Shown: positions 23,156 to 34,849 of the stretch, piece by piece
How positions within the stretch are numbered: position 1 is the first letter of the stretch
Layout of the letters: the number at the start of each line of letters is the position of its first letter
From: Coleophoma eucalyptorum
Taxonomy: Eukaryota > Ascomycota > Leotiomycetes > Helotiales > Dermateaceae
Assembly: GCA_026120035.1 (NCBI GenBank)
Contig: JALRME010000018.1
Span: 620,001 to 684,000 of the forward strand
DNA length: 64,000 nucleotides
Reading direction: 5' to 3'
The notes under the pieces: generated by a model
What the model was told of the DNA's origin: nothing
Databases searched by the model: none
Seen by the model: only the letters and a program-made list of their open reading frames with translations
Position numbers and translations under genes: made by a program

Positions 23156-26100
23156 ATGTCTGCTCAGAAACAATATGTCCAAGAGCCTGTGGCTATAGTA
23201 GGGCTAGCTTGCCGTCTTCCTGGCAACAGTGATAACCCAACGGCTCTTTGGAAATTCCTTGAACGAGGCGGTATTGCTGTCAACGAACCTCCAAAGACAA
23301 GATTCAACTTTAAAGGTCACTATGATGGTTCGACAAAGCCAGGTACAATGCGACCTCCTGGAGGCATGTTCATCGAGACCGTAGATCCGGCAGACTTTGA
23401 CGCCCAGTTCTTCCGCATCCCCAAGATTGATGCTACTGCAATGGATCCCCAACAAAGGCAACTCCTTGAAGTTGTATATGAGGGCCTCGAAAACGCTGGA
23501 ATTACACTCGAAAATTTAGACGGTGCTTCTTTCGGGTGCTTCATTGGCTCCTATGCTGTTGGTATGGCTCGTTTTCCAGCATTTTGCGCTTTCCTTACTG
23601 AACTGTCCAGATTATGGTGATATGCAGGCACGCGATCCTATAAATAAGCCTCCAGGGTTTTCTGTAGGAATTGGCAGAGCCATTCTAAGCAACAGGATTA
23701 GTCACTTTTTGAACATTAAAGGGCCGAGGTTTGTGACTTTCTATGCTTGCAATACAAGCGCTGATACACCTGGTAAAGCATGACGATAGATACTGCATGT
23801 TCCGGTAGTTTGGTCGGACTGGATGTTGCCTGCCGCTATCTTAGCACAGGGGAAATTAACGGAGCGATTGTTGGTGCAAGTCAATTGTTTCTGACGTATG
23901 TAATCATTAGCCATCTTATGGTATATTCATGCTGACTATCCTGGGGGAAGGCCAGAACATGTCATGGATAGTATGTATCAAGTATTACAATTCCGGGCTC
24001 TCGTCACTAACCCAGGCAGCTGGTTCAATGAAACAAGCCCACACTCTAACCGGAAAGTGCCACACTTTCGATGCAAAAGCCGATGGATACATCAAAGCCG
24101 AAGCAGTCAATGTGCTGATCCTGAAACGCCTTGTCGACGCCGTTCGCGATGGAGACCCTATACGCGCGGTCATCAGAGGTTCTGCTACTAACAGTGATGG
24201 TAATACCCCAGGTATTGCAAGTCCTAGTGCAGAGGCGCAATCTAGTGCTATTCGAGCCGCATACAAGAATGCTGGCATTTCGAACTTTAATGACACGTTA
24301 TATCTGGAATGTCATGGCAGTAAGCAAGCAATGCCTCTACTAGTAACGAAACTTGATGCTTACGTGTAGCAAAGCCGGCACCTTAGCAGGAGATCCTATA
24401 GAAAGTGAGATAGTCCCGTTCCTCTATATATTTTGCAAGGATGTCAAAAACCCTACAAAACCGTCCAAAGAACTTATTAATACCACTCACTGATGCATGT
24501 TCTTAGCAAATGGAGTATCGAACGTATTTGCGCCATCGCGCTCGCTTGACAATCCTCTACTCATAGGGTCTATCAAGAGCAACATTGGGCACTCGGAACC
24601 TGCAGCTGGAGTGTCTGGCGTTTTGAAAGCAGTCCTCGCACTTGAGCATGATTTTATCCCTGGAAATCCAACCTTTGAGACGCCAAACCCAAAAAGTATG
24701 CATTTCTAAATCCCTGAGTATTTTATTTGTAATCATTGCTAACATCCACACAGTGGACATGAAAGCGCTTAAAGTTCGTGCTTTCAGAACAAAGGTCCCA
24801 TGGCCCAAGGCTCCCATCCGAAGAGCTAGTGTTAACTCATTTGGCTATGGAGGATCTAATGCGCATGTCATTCTTGATGATGCGAAGTCTTTCCTGAAGT
24901 CCTCAGTACAAGCCCACGTTTCATCCTTCATTTTAAACTTCGATGATCTTTATGAAGATGATGACGCCGAGTCGACAAAGCCTTTTGTTCTCGTGTTCTC
25001 TGCCAATGATGAATCCTCCTTACGAGCTTATTGCACTGCACTCGTTAACCATCTCATGAATCCAGGCGTCAATGTCAATTTGCAAGACTTGTCTTATACT
25101 CTTTCCGAGCGGAGGAGTCAACACTTTCACAGAGCCTATGTCATTGCTCATAATACGGAGCTCGATGAAAACTCATTCGTGTTTGGAAAGAAGAACTCCG
25201 AGGCTCTCAGGATTGGGTTCGTTTTCACAGGTCAGGGGGCGCAATGGCCAAAAATGGGCAGGGAAATCGTAGAACATTTCCCCTCAGCGAAGCGTTTATT
25301 ACAACGTCTTGACGAAGCACTCCAAACGCTCAAGACTCCACCGACTTGGTCTCTCTTGGCGGAACTGGTCGAACTTCGTGACTCTGAACATATGCGACGC
25401 CCAGAGTTTTCTCAGCCCCTTGTGACAGCTTTACAGCTTGTGCTACTGGAAATTCTCAACAGCTGGGGCGTCAGTGCACAATGCGTCATTGGCCACTCGT
25501 CTGGTGAGATTGCTGCCGCATGTGCTGCAGGCCTTTTGACTCAAGAGGAATCGATTAAGATCGCCTACCTCAGAGGACAGGCTGCTACGGACTGTATGGG
25601 AGAGTCAGCTACAACAGTCGGAATGATGGCAGTTGGACTTGGTCCTGAGAAAGTTGAACCATATCTGATTGGTTCTGAAGTACAAATTGCCTGCTACAAC
25701 AGTCCAGACAGTGTTACTCTTTCCGGACAGGTCATCGAACTTGAGGCCATCAAGACACGATTGACTGAAGATAAATTCTTTGCTCGATTACTACAAGTCA
25801 ATCTAGCTTACCATTCTAACTTTATGGCAGATATTGGAAGGCATTACAAGAGCCTCCTGCTAGACGCTTGTGAAAAGCCTTTACCAGGGTCAGAAGATGT
25901 TTCAATGTTCTCCTCGGTAACAGGCCAGCTCATGGACAGGGCTGCTGATGCGCAGTACTGGACGGACAACATGGTATCGCCTGTTCGCTTCGCACAAGCG
26001 TGCAAGGAGATGCTATCAGGAAAAGGCAGTCAAGGTGCGGATTTCCTCATCGAGCTTGGGCCAAGTGGTGCACTAGCCGGTCCCATCGGACAGATCAAAA

Positions 26101-29100
26101 AGCTTCTGGCCAGTGGTGGAATGAATATCCAGTACTCCCCAGCTTTGAACAGAGGTAATGAGTCTGTTAAAGCCTTGTTCGGCACGGCTGGCAAGTTGTT
26201 TCTTGCGGGAGGGTCTATCAATCTACTAAAGGTCAATGAAGACAAAAGCGTGACTTCTCAGCTGCCATCTGTCATTGTAGATCTACCAAACTACGTCTGG
26301 AATCACTCTACGAAGTACTGGCAAGAAACTCAATCTAGTAGAGATTGGAGATATCGACAATTCCGCCATCATGATCTCCTGGGGAGCAAAATTCTGGGCA
26401 CATCTTGGGAAGCACCTTCATGGAATAATGTCTTGCGTCTTGAGAATGTCCCGTGGCTTCAGGATCACAAGATGGGTTCGGATATCCTTATGCCAGCTTC
26501 GGGATTTATTTCTATGGCTGTGGAGGCCATATATCAACTGAGCCAGAGCATAAATCCCAACGAAGATGTCACATCAGCTAATCAATTATGCTACCGATTA
26601 CGAAATGTTAAGTTTGATAAAGCATTGGTACTTGAACATGGTGCAGAGTCATTTATCAAGCTTACGATGTCTCCTCATCCTGGTTCTAAAAAGCTGTGGT
26701 ATGACTTCACAGTAACTTCGTCGAAAGATGATTCTGAGATGGAGCATTGCACTGGGTTGATTCGCCTGCAAGAGCCTCTTACAGCATGTATGTTGATCCC
26801 AGTAATTTATTCCTGGCGGCTGCTCTTGTACTATTTGCTAATGTGATGGCCCAATTTAGCTGCATCAAAGATTGACTTGGCACCTCTGAAATATCCAACA
26901 CCGGCACACTTATGGTATCGAGCAGTAAATGAGGCAGGTTATGGTTTCGGGCCACAATTTCAAAAGCAGACAGCTGTCGAGTCAACCGCTGGCCAACGCT
27001 CAAGTCGATCTCAGGTTTCTCTAAGTCAACCTCTGTCTGCCTTTTCGCCTCAATCAGAATATCCTATGCATCCTGCATGTATGGATGGATGCTTCCAGAC
27101 CGTTACGCCCTCCTTATGGGCCGGAGATCGAACTGCTATCAACGCTGTGCTAGTACCTGCAGTAGTCGACAGCCTGGTTATCAATGCGGTCCAGACCAGT
27201 GCTGAAACAGCAGTATCTATAACAACTTCTGAATACACCGGTAGAGGTCGACTAGACGAGGCCAAGAGCTATCTTTCAGGATGTTCTATTTATGATTCGA
27301 GTAAGGGCAATCTTCTCATGCAACTTACGGGATTGCGCTACCATAAGCTGGATGCTGGCAAAGATTCAAATGCCCATCAAACTTATAATCATTCAATCTG
27401 GAAACCAAATATTTCCCTTGCATTACAAAAGCAGCTTGCCAGCATTATGCCGTCTGTCTCATCCTCAAAAATCCAGCAAACAATTGATTTGATAGCACAT
27501 AAAAAGCCAAATCTCAAGATTCTCGAGGTCCAGCTCAGCAAGAATGAGTATTTGGACATGACAAGCTATTGGTTTGAAGGCGGCGATAAGTCATCTAGAG
27601 CTGCCTATCACGACTACTTGTTCGTCTCAAACAATCCCAAGGTACTTCTAGGTGTCCAGGAGGCGTATTCTACCAAGAGAAACACAGAATTCAGCTTGTT
27701 TGATATAACAAAGGCGGATTCGACGCTGACCAGGACAAATTTCGACTTAGTCCTGATTAGGTTTCCAGAAATCACTGGAGATGTCTTGAAAATTGTGGCC
27801 GAGAATACACGGAAGCATCTTTCGCCAGAAGGATTCACACTATTTGTTGAGCAAAGAATTTCGGATATGCAGTCTGATTCTGACGACAGCAATACCGTGG
27901 TAGTTACTAGCACGAACAATTCTCAATCGCTTGACGAGGCACAATTTTCCAGTGTCTTGGGTCCTCTAGGCTTTGGAGATATTCGTGTCATCTCTTGCGA
28001 GACAGTAAAATCAGCTTTCCTATCCGTTTTGGCGCCTGAACAGACAGAGAATAGCCTGCCATCTTCCATAAAAGTTTTTCACCTTGTAGAAGAAACGGAA
28101 GTTGTGTCTGAAACGAAGAAACATCTCATGCAATATGGGTGGACAATCTCCAGCCTGGTCCAGTCATGCGCTGAACTGCAACCCAAAAGTACTGTCCTGG
28201 TCATGGATGAAATATCCTATCCAGTATTTACTACTGTATCAAAAGAGCAATGGGGTCTTATCAAAGAATTGATCACTCGCGGCTGCAAGATCCTCTGGGT
28301 CACCAAAGGATCTCAATTCAAGGTTACAGAGCCCGACTTTGCACTAGTCCACGGCCTTTTCCGCACTGTCCGAGCAGAAGACCCAAGTTTAAGCCTTACC
28401 ACGCTAGATGTGGACTCGAAAGATAGTCCTGCCGAAATAGCATTAGCGGTTAATCGTATGCTGAATGTTTTGTCAAGACCAGCACCCAAGGAACATGTCG
28501 ATTACGAATATGTCATACGCAATGGTAATTTCCACGTCAGCCGAGTTCTTCCAGATGGACCTATCAACACTTTCAAAACTGAAGAAGTGCATGGCGCAGC
28601 TCCCGTCCCCAAAGCATTGCATGATATTGAGACTATCGCCAGAATGAGAGCCGAGCGTGTAGGTACTCTTGATCTCCAGTTTGTGGAGTTATCAACAAAG
28701 GAAATTCCTGTGGAAGAGGGTAAAGTCGAAGTGGAAATACACGCTATCGGCCTCAACTTCAAAGATGTCGCAGTGACGATGGGAATCGTACCTGAGAATG
28801 AAGATGTTCTAGGTTGCGAAGGTGCGGGTATCGTCAGACGTGTTGGTAAAGGCGTTGATGGCTTCAAACCTGGCGACCGCGTTGCTGTGGGAGCAAATGG
28901 ATGTTTTGCAAATAGGAATATGATCTGGAAAGAGCAAGTTCACCTTTTGCCAGATTGGCTGTCGTTTGAGGTAAGGCATATTCCAACTTGGTACGGATTG
29001 GCGCTAATTCTCATATTCTTTAGGACGCAGCTACAATCCCCCTCGTCTATTCCACTTCGATGTATGCACTGTTCGATACTGCCGGTCTCAAGGAAGGCCA

Positions 29101-31047
29101 GGTATGTCTGAGTCATTTCTCCTTGTTATGCTGTCAGACTAACAGATATAGTCGGTTCTCATTCACTCTGCAGCTGGCGGTGTAGGAATGGCTGCAATTC
29201 AGCTTGCTCAGCATGTGGGAGCGGAGGTACGAAACAATTACCACCCTATTAGTGATTTGCACTAAGGTTTTACAGATATATGTCACAGTTGGTGCAGATG
29301 AGAAGCGGAAATACCTTACAGAGACCTTCGGGATTCCACCCGAACGCATGTTCTCCTCTAGAAACATAGACTTTGGAGCCCAGATCATGAAAGTTACACA
29401 GGGCAAAGGTATCGATGTCATACTGAACTCCTTGACTGGTGAACTCCTAGACGAATCTTGGCGGATCTGTGCAGACGGAGGTATACTTGTCGAGATTGGT
29501 AAGAGGGACATGGTTGACCGCAATTATCTTTCCATGGAGCCTTTCGATCGAAATTGTTCTTACAGAGCAGTTGATTGGTCACACAAGTCGATCAAGCTTC
29601 CACTCGTTGCCAGGTATGTTGTCTTCCAGGTCATTATAATCTCATGCTAATTTGTCAATAGTGTCCTTTCTAGAGTCTTCAACCTTGTAGAGAAGAAGCA
29701 TATTACACCTATTCGACCAATTACCACTTTCACATACGACAATATTCCAGCATCATTCAGTCTGATTCGTAGCGGAAAGCACATGGGTAAGATCGTCATC
29801 ACTGAGGGTAAGGATGCAAACCCAATTTTACCTGTCCGCCCAGCTGTGCGAAAACTGGCTCTTCGGAGCGAGGTATCTTACCTTATTGTGGGTGGACTGA
29901 AGGGGCTCTGTGGTAGCCTTGCAATCCATATGGCACAGCAAGGAGCTCAACATCTTATTGTCATGTCGAGAAGCGGCTGTTCCGATGAAAGATCTCAGGG
30001 CATAATTGCTCAGTGTACTGCTCTTGGGTGTGAAATTCAAGAGGTTAAGGCAGATGTTTCTAACGAGGAAGATGTTCGACAGGTATTCAAAGAAGCTAGT
30101 CCTCCTATCGCAGGTATCGTTCAGGGAGCTATGGTTCTTAGAGTAAGTACCCTCGTTAAGGTTGTGATATCGAGGCTAAACCTACTGTTTAGGACACGCC
30201 TTATGAGATGATGACTGTCGAGGACTTCCATACAGTTATTACCAGCAAAGTTCAAGGAACATGGAATCTCCACAACGTATGCTCAGAGATGGAGCAAGCT
30301 CAACCCTTGGATTTCTTTACGCTTCTTTCCAGTATTTCTGGTATTGAAGGCAAAGCAGGTCAGGCTAACTATGCAGCTGCAAATGTCTTCCTCGATGCTT
30401 TTGCGATCTACCGTCAATCCTTGGGCCTTGCTGCAAATTCCCTCAACCTGGGTGTCATCGAAGATGTTGGTTATGTTGCTGAGCAAACCGAGGCTTGGAT
30501 TGAAACTCATTTTGACCGCCGCCACTGGACTTATATTAACGAGGCTGTGCTTCGCAAGATGTTGTCTTACTCGATCCTTCAACAGACCAATCCCATCAGC
30601 AAGTCCAGCTCTAGTCAATTAATCACCGGAATTGCTGTTCCACAACCACCCGATTCAAACTTGATACAAGATGCACGATTCGCCGCTATGTTCACTAGCG
30701 ACGAGGCAGCTGAGGTGTCATCCAAATCCAACAATGACTCCAAGCACCTGCAAGAGTTCTTCCTCTTGTATCGCTCAAGTGGTGAGCCTGGGGCAGTATT
30801 GAACAGCGCAGTCGAGGTTTTGAACATGCAATTGCAGAAGATGTTTGGACTTGAAGAGCCCCTGGAGCCAGCAAAGAGCTTAAATGCGTATGGTCTTGAT
30901 TCGTTGAGTGCGGTTGAATTGAGGAACTGGGTCAGAGCTGAAATAGGCGTAGAGCTTACTATGCTCGAGGTGGTTAACTCTGCAAGTTTATTCGCTCTCG
31001 GGGAGAAGATTATTGTTAAGCTGGGCCCTGTTGCTGCGAAGGGTTGA
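23156..31047 (+). CDS. Highly reducing type I polyketide synthase (KS-AT-DH-psiMT-ER-KR-ACP)
   Basis: Iterative PKS of 2383 residues. Fourteen exons join in frame: 23156-23561, 23611-23728, 23779-23895, 23951-23970, 24020-24319, 24375-24404, 24507-24695, 24754-26787, 26860-28970, 29024-29101, 29152-29226, 29276-29613, 29662-30142, 30193-31047. KS: Cys182 (DTACSGS), His319 (ECHGTGTLAGDP), His359 ([11 protein letters not shown]). AT: Ser642 ([14 protein letters not shown]). DH: His965 ([14 protein letters not shown]) and Asp1147 ([10 protein letters not shown]). The methyltransferase region (about 1230-1500) has no SAM loop: [13 protein letters not shown] near 1289. ER: loop [10 protein letters not shown] at 1807-1816. 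[11 protein letters not shown] near 2015 and Tyr2159 (GQANYAAAN). ACP: Ser2336 ([10 protein letters not shown]). There is no thioesterase or reductase, so release needs a partner, probably the divergent hydrolase. A fully reduced, unmethylated chain is expected. Confidence 0.95.
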
Positions 31048-32751
31048 GACTTGTGAAGTTTCACAGTTTCTTATTGACGATTTTACGACGGCGGTGCTGC
31101 TTTTTGACTTGGCTCTCTTGCGCGTATGGTATTTCTTTATATACAACCAATGAAAGTAATACTTGTTACCGTTGATACTTTGCAATCTTTTTATGACTGC
31201 GGTGTAAGACCATGAGCACCAGTCTTCTGTGCTATCATGAAGTTTGTTACAAATTGATACCTGTTGGACAGTAGACACTTTAATTACAATAGCCCCATAT
31301 TTGCTGTCTTGTCACTGTGGTACTTGTTCTCCCGGACAGTTTGCTCGGAAACGAGAAGTTACCATAGCTTGTGCTTTGAGCGTCGATACAGGGGACTTTG
31401 ACCAAAAAGGGAGCGAGAGACGAATCATCTCAGTACAATAGTGGAGGTCCTCAGTCAAAAGCAAGGCACGCTCAGTGAAGCCATCCACAGAGTTAGAAAT
31501 GCCCCGTGCGCCGGTCATGGCCCAGAGCTTCTTCCGAAGCCATCCTTGAAAACTACAACTTTTTCAGAGCATTCTTAACTTGAACACCGACAAGCTACCT
31601 TGGCTTCATCGGAGGCCCGTTCACCTCATCACGATGTGATGCGAATCGGTATAGTACGAGGTGGATATTGTTCATTCTGTGATCTATTTAGGAGTCCACA
31701 AATTGCCTCTTCAAGGCGCATTCACAGCTCAATCTGGCAAACTTTCGTTCGTCAGGCAACAAATAGAGATTCTTCATGCAGGAATACGCGAGATGTGTTT
31801 CATCTATGTCACTACAGGGCTCTGTACAGGAGGTATAGTATGGTAGCTGCTCTTCTTCGGACCAAGAGACCGTCTGTGCGACCAGTGATGGTTCAGACGG
31901 AGGACATCCAGACACGCCTACCCAAGCCCACGCCAGCGGGCGTCCGAGCTGAATACGAAGTAGATCGTGCTTGGCCAAGTTGCCATGCCATGTTTCTTAT
32001 TCTGAACTGCTATACTTCGTAGGGGAAAGTACTTCTCTACCATCTCCCTGCTCTCGTTCTCAAGGCGCATGATGATAATGAGATCATAAAGCTCGTGTCT
32101 TTTGTTTGCTCTCGATCCTTCGCTGAGGCTGCAGATGCCGAGAGGATCGCTTGGGAGGTTTAAATCCTCCGACGATTCCTTTCGCCTCTGCCACGGGGAA
32201 CGGGAGAAGCGACAGGGCATTGCATGGAAAGTTTACCCGTCTAAGCCTCAATTGAGATTGGGACGATGGGAGTGGATGCACTGTGTCGACGGCTGCACCT
32301 GTCGAAACCTTCACGGGCAGGGACCTGGGCGATCAGATCTGTGGGGGTGTGGGTGTTCATCCGAAAGTTCAGAGCAGAACTTCTCACGAAGGAACATTCC
32401 TTCAAGCCCAAAAAGTGATGCTCGCTTCTGATCGTGGGGACTTTTTCCAAAATTGGGTGCCTCAAAAGATCTTCCTGGAAGCTGGGTCAGGATCATGGCT
32501 GCTGCTCACCTATATAGAAGTACGGATGTGCTCCTTCGGCTTGGTTTTGTAGGTTCAATATATTGTGCCAGTTTGCATCTCTCCTTTGCGTTTTTAAGCT
32601 GTGTATTTCCTTCGGCCTTGCGGAACACGTCTATCACCACATTCGTTTGAAGGTGTATAAATCGAATCCTTCTTTTCATTCCTTACCAAGTTGCTCTCTC
32701 TACTTCTCTACCATTCTCCTATCCTCAGCGTACAGATCTACTTCCGACAAG
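31048..32751. other. Intergenic region between PKS and copper radical oxidase
   Basis: 1.7 kb with no supportable gene; open frames of 109 and 140 codons (32102-32431, 31600-32022) have no similarity. TATAAAT at 32656-32662, 90 bp before the oxidase start, is a good TATA box for that gene. Confidence 0.4.
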
Positions 32752-34644
32752 ATGAAGTCTACAATCTCTCTCATGGTATGTCAGAGCCGACATTCTTATT
32801 TTGATCTACGCTAATCAAGGTCGTTAAGTTCATTGGCTCAGCCATATCACCACTGGCTTCTGCTACTGGTTTCCGAACAGTTGGCAGCTCTGGATCCTCC
32901 GCCCAGATGGTCTTTGTTCCTCCGTACACAGACACAGTGGTTTTTATCGACAACTATCACGCCAACTACGGAGGACCAGGTTATGACATCAACACTGGTG
33001 CTCACTCTGACATTTCCTACGTATACAATGGCACAGACATATCTGTCTTTGGCACGGAATACAACCTCACTTCTAATGAAATTCGCCCCGTCAAGCCTCT
33101 CTCAAACACCTTCTGCTCGGCTGGAGCTTTCTTCCCTAATGGTACCTTACTTAATATGGCCGGTGCTGAAGCTTCCACGGGGGTCACTGAAGGGTTCGAC
33201 AAGTTGAGGACTTACGATGCGGGCCCTTGCAATGGCGCCTGTGATACTGACTGGGTTGAAAAACCCACTGGATTGCAAACTTATAGATGGTACCCAAGTG
33301 CCTTGACTATGGTCGACGGAAGCGTTCTTGTTGTCGGTGGTTCTAATGTTGGGGGCTTAGTCTTGAACGAGGCTTCCATCAACGTTCCAACCTACGAAAT
33401 AGTGTAAGTACAGCGCTTGAATTTGCTTATTCCCAGCTAATACTTAGCAGCCATGCAAACGGACAAGCACCCAAGGCGCCTGTCCTCCTACCAATCTTGA
33501 ACTTCACAGAGGCGGAAAACCTTGTTCCCGGCAAGAGTTACAATCTGTACCCAATCCGTAAGCTTCAAGTTGTGTCACACGGGAATTCTTTCTGATTTTC
33601 TTAGTTCATGGGCTACCCAATACTGAAGTCCAAGATCATATCTTCACCATTGCTGGAAACCAGACCGTCATCTGGGACTACACCAATGATGTCCTCGTCA
33701 AGACACTTCCAGATACACCACTGCAACCACGAACTTTCCCATCATCAGCCACATCGGTTTTACTTCCTCTTGAATATCCAGACTATACGCCAACCGTTCT
33801 CGTGTGTGGTGGAGCTTCCGGAGATATGCCAAATCCAATCGCTCTTGACGACTGCTACAGAATTAACCCACTTGATGATACCCCAGCATGGACCGGAGAT
33901 GACAGCCTGCCTAACGGACCTCAAGTATTGACCGATGGAATCCAACTCCCTAACGGCAAGATCCTCTTCATCAACGGTGGTCACAAGGGTTCTGCTGGAG
34001 GCTATCAAGCAGACAATCCAGTCTTAGTCCCATTGCTCTATGATCCATCCGCAGCAGCCGGGTCGCGCTTCACCTCCATGCCCGCAACGACGATTCCTCG
34101 CTTGTATCACTCATGTGCTACCCTCCTCCCCTCTGGTGAGATTATCGTTGCTGGATCCAACCCAGCCGTTTCCTATAGCCGTAAAGGTGGCGTCCCATCC
34201 GGCTGGCCATACTTCAATAACAACGGACACAGAGCCGCGCTCCATCAACAGCAAGACAACACCTCATACTACCCTACGGAGTACCGTGTCGAGATCTTCT
34301 CTCCTCCTTACCTCTCCTCTATCTCGGAGCACGGTCGTCCTGTCATTACTACATCTCCCACAAATATTACCTACGGAACAACCTTCAATATTGAAGCCCG
34401 CCTGGAGAAAGGTGCTCGCATCAGAGGCGACGTGCAGATCAACCTCCTCGCCTATGGTTTCCACACCCATGGTGTCAGTATGGGCCAGCGCCTGGTCAAG
34501 ATGGGATTCGAGGCTGTCTCTAACTCTTATGGCTTCACTGTGCATGCTCCTAGAGATGCCAGTATTATCCCGCCAGGTGTCTACATGATGTTTGTCATCC
34601 AAGACAACATTCCCAGTGTTGCTCAGTGGATCTCTATTGCTTGA
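32752..34644 (+). CDS. Glyoxal-oxidase-type copper radical oxidase (AA5-like)
   Basis: Secreted oxidase that would turn an aldehyde or alcohol into acid or aldehyde with release of hydrogen peroxide. 584 residues from exons 32752-32775, 32820-33403, 33451-33557 and 33605-34644; the 24-base first exon encodes the start of the signal peptide (MKSTISLMVVKFIGSAIS, cleavage about residue 23). Kelch-like repeats (VVGGSN, VCGGASGD, INGGHKG) form the propeller. The predicted Cys-Tyr cofactor is Cys107 (FCSAGAFFPNG) and Tyr166 (YRWYPSALTM); copper ligands are Tyr406-His407 (RLYHSCATL) and a histidine in FHTHGVSMGQR (525-527). These match glyoxal oxidase and the wider galactose oxidase fold. The C-terminal DUF1929-type domain is complete. 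Being secreted, it may oxidise an exported product or simply generate peroxide. Confidence 0.92.
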
Positions 34645-34849
34645 ATGTTCGGATTAGGAGTCTTTTGATCATGTTTATTGTCACACTTAGCGTATACTGT
34701 TCAGATTTAATATCTAATGCCTAATTAAAGCGCATACAGAACTCCAAAAGCCACTTCTAACTCAAGTCTCATGAAAATTAGTGAACAGTCACATCATCTG
34801 CCTTCAAATCTCTTGGCTCCATCAATAACTTGCATACCTATACATTTTC

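Noticed and set aside
31600..32431. Frames of 140 and 109 codons between the PKS and copper oxidase, considered as small cluster genes
   Set aside because: No domain, signal peptide or plausible introns; the region has no coding-like continuity.
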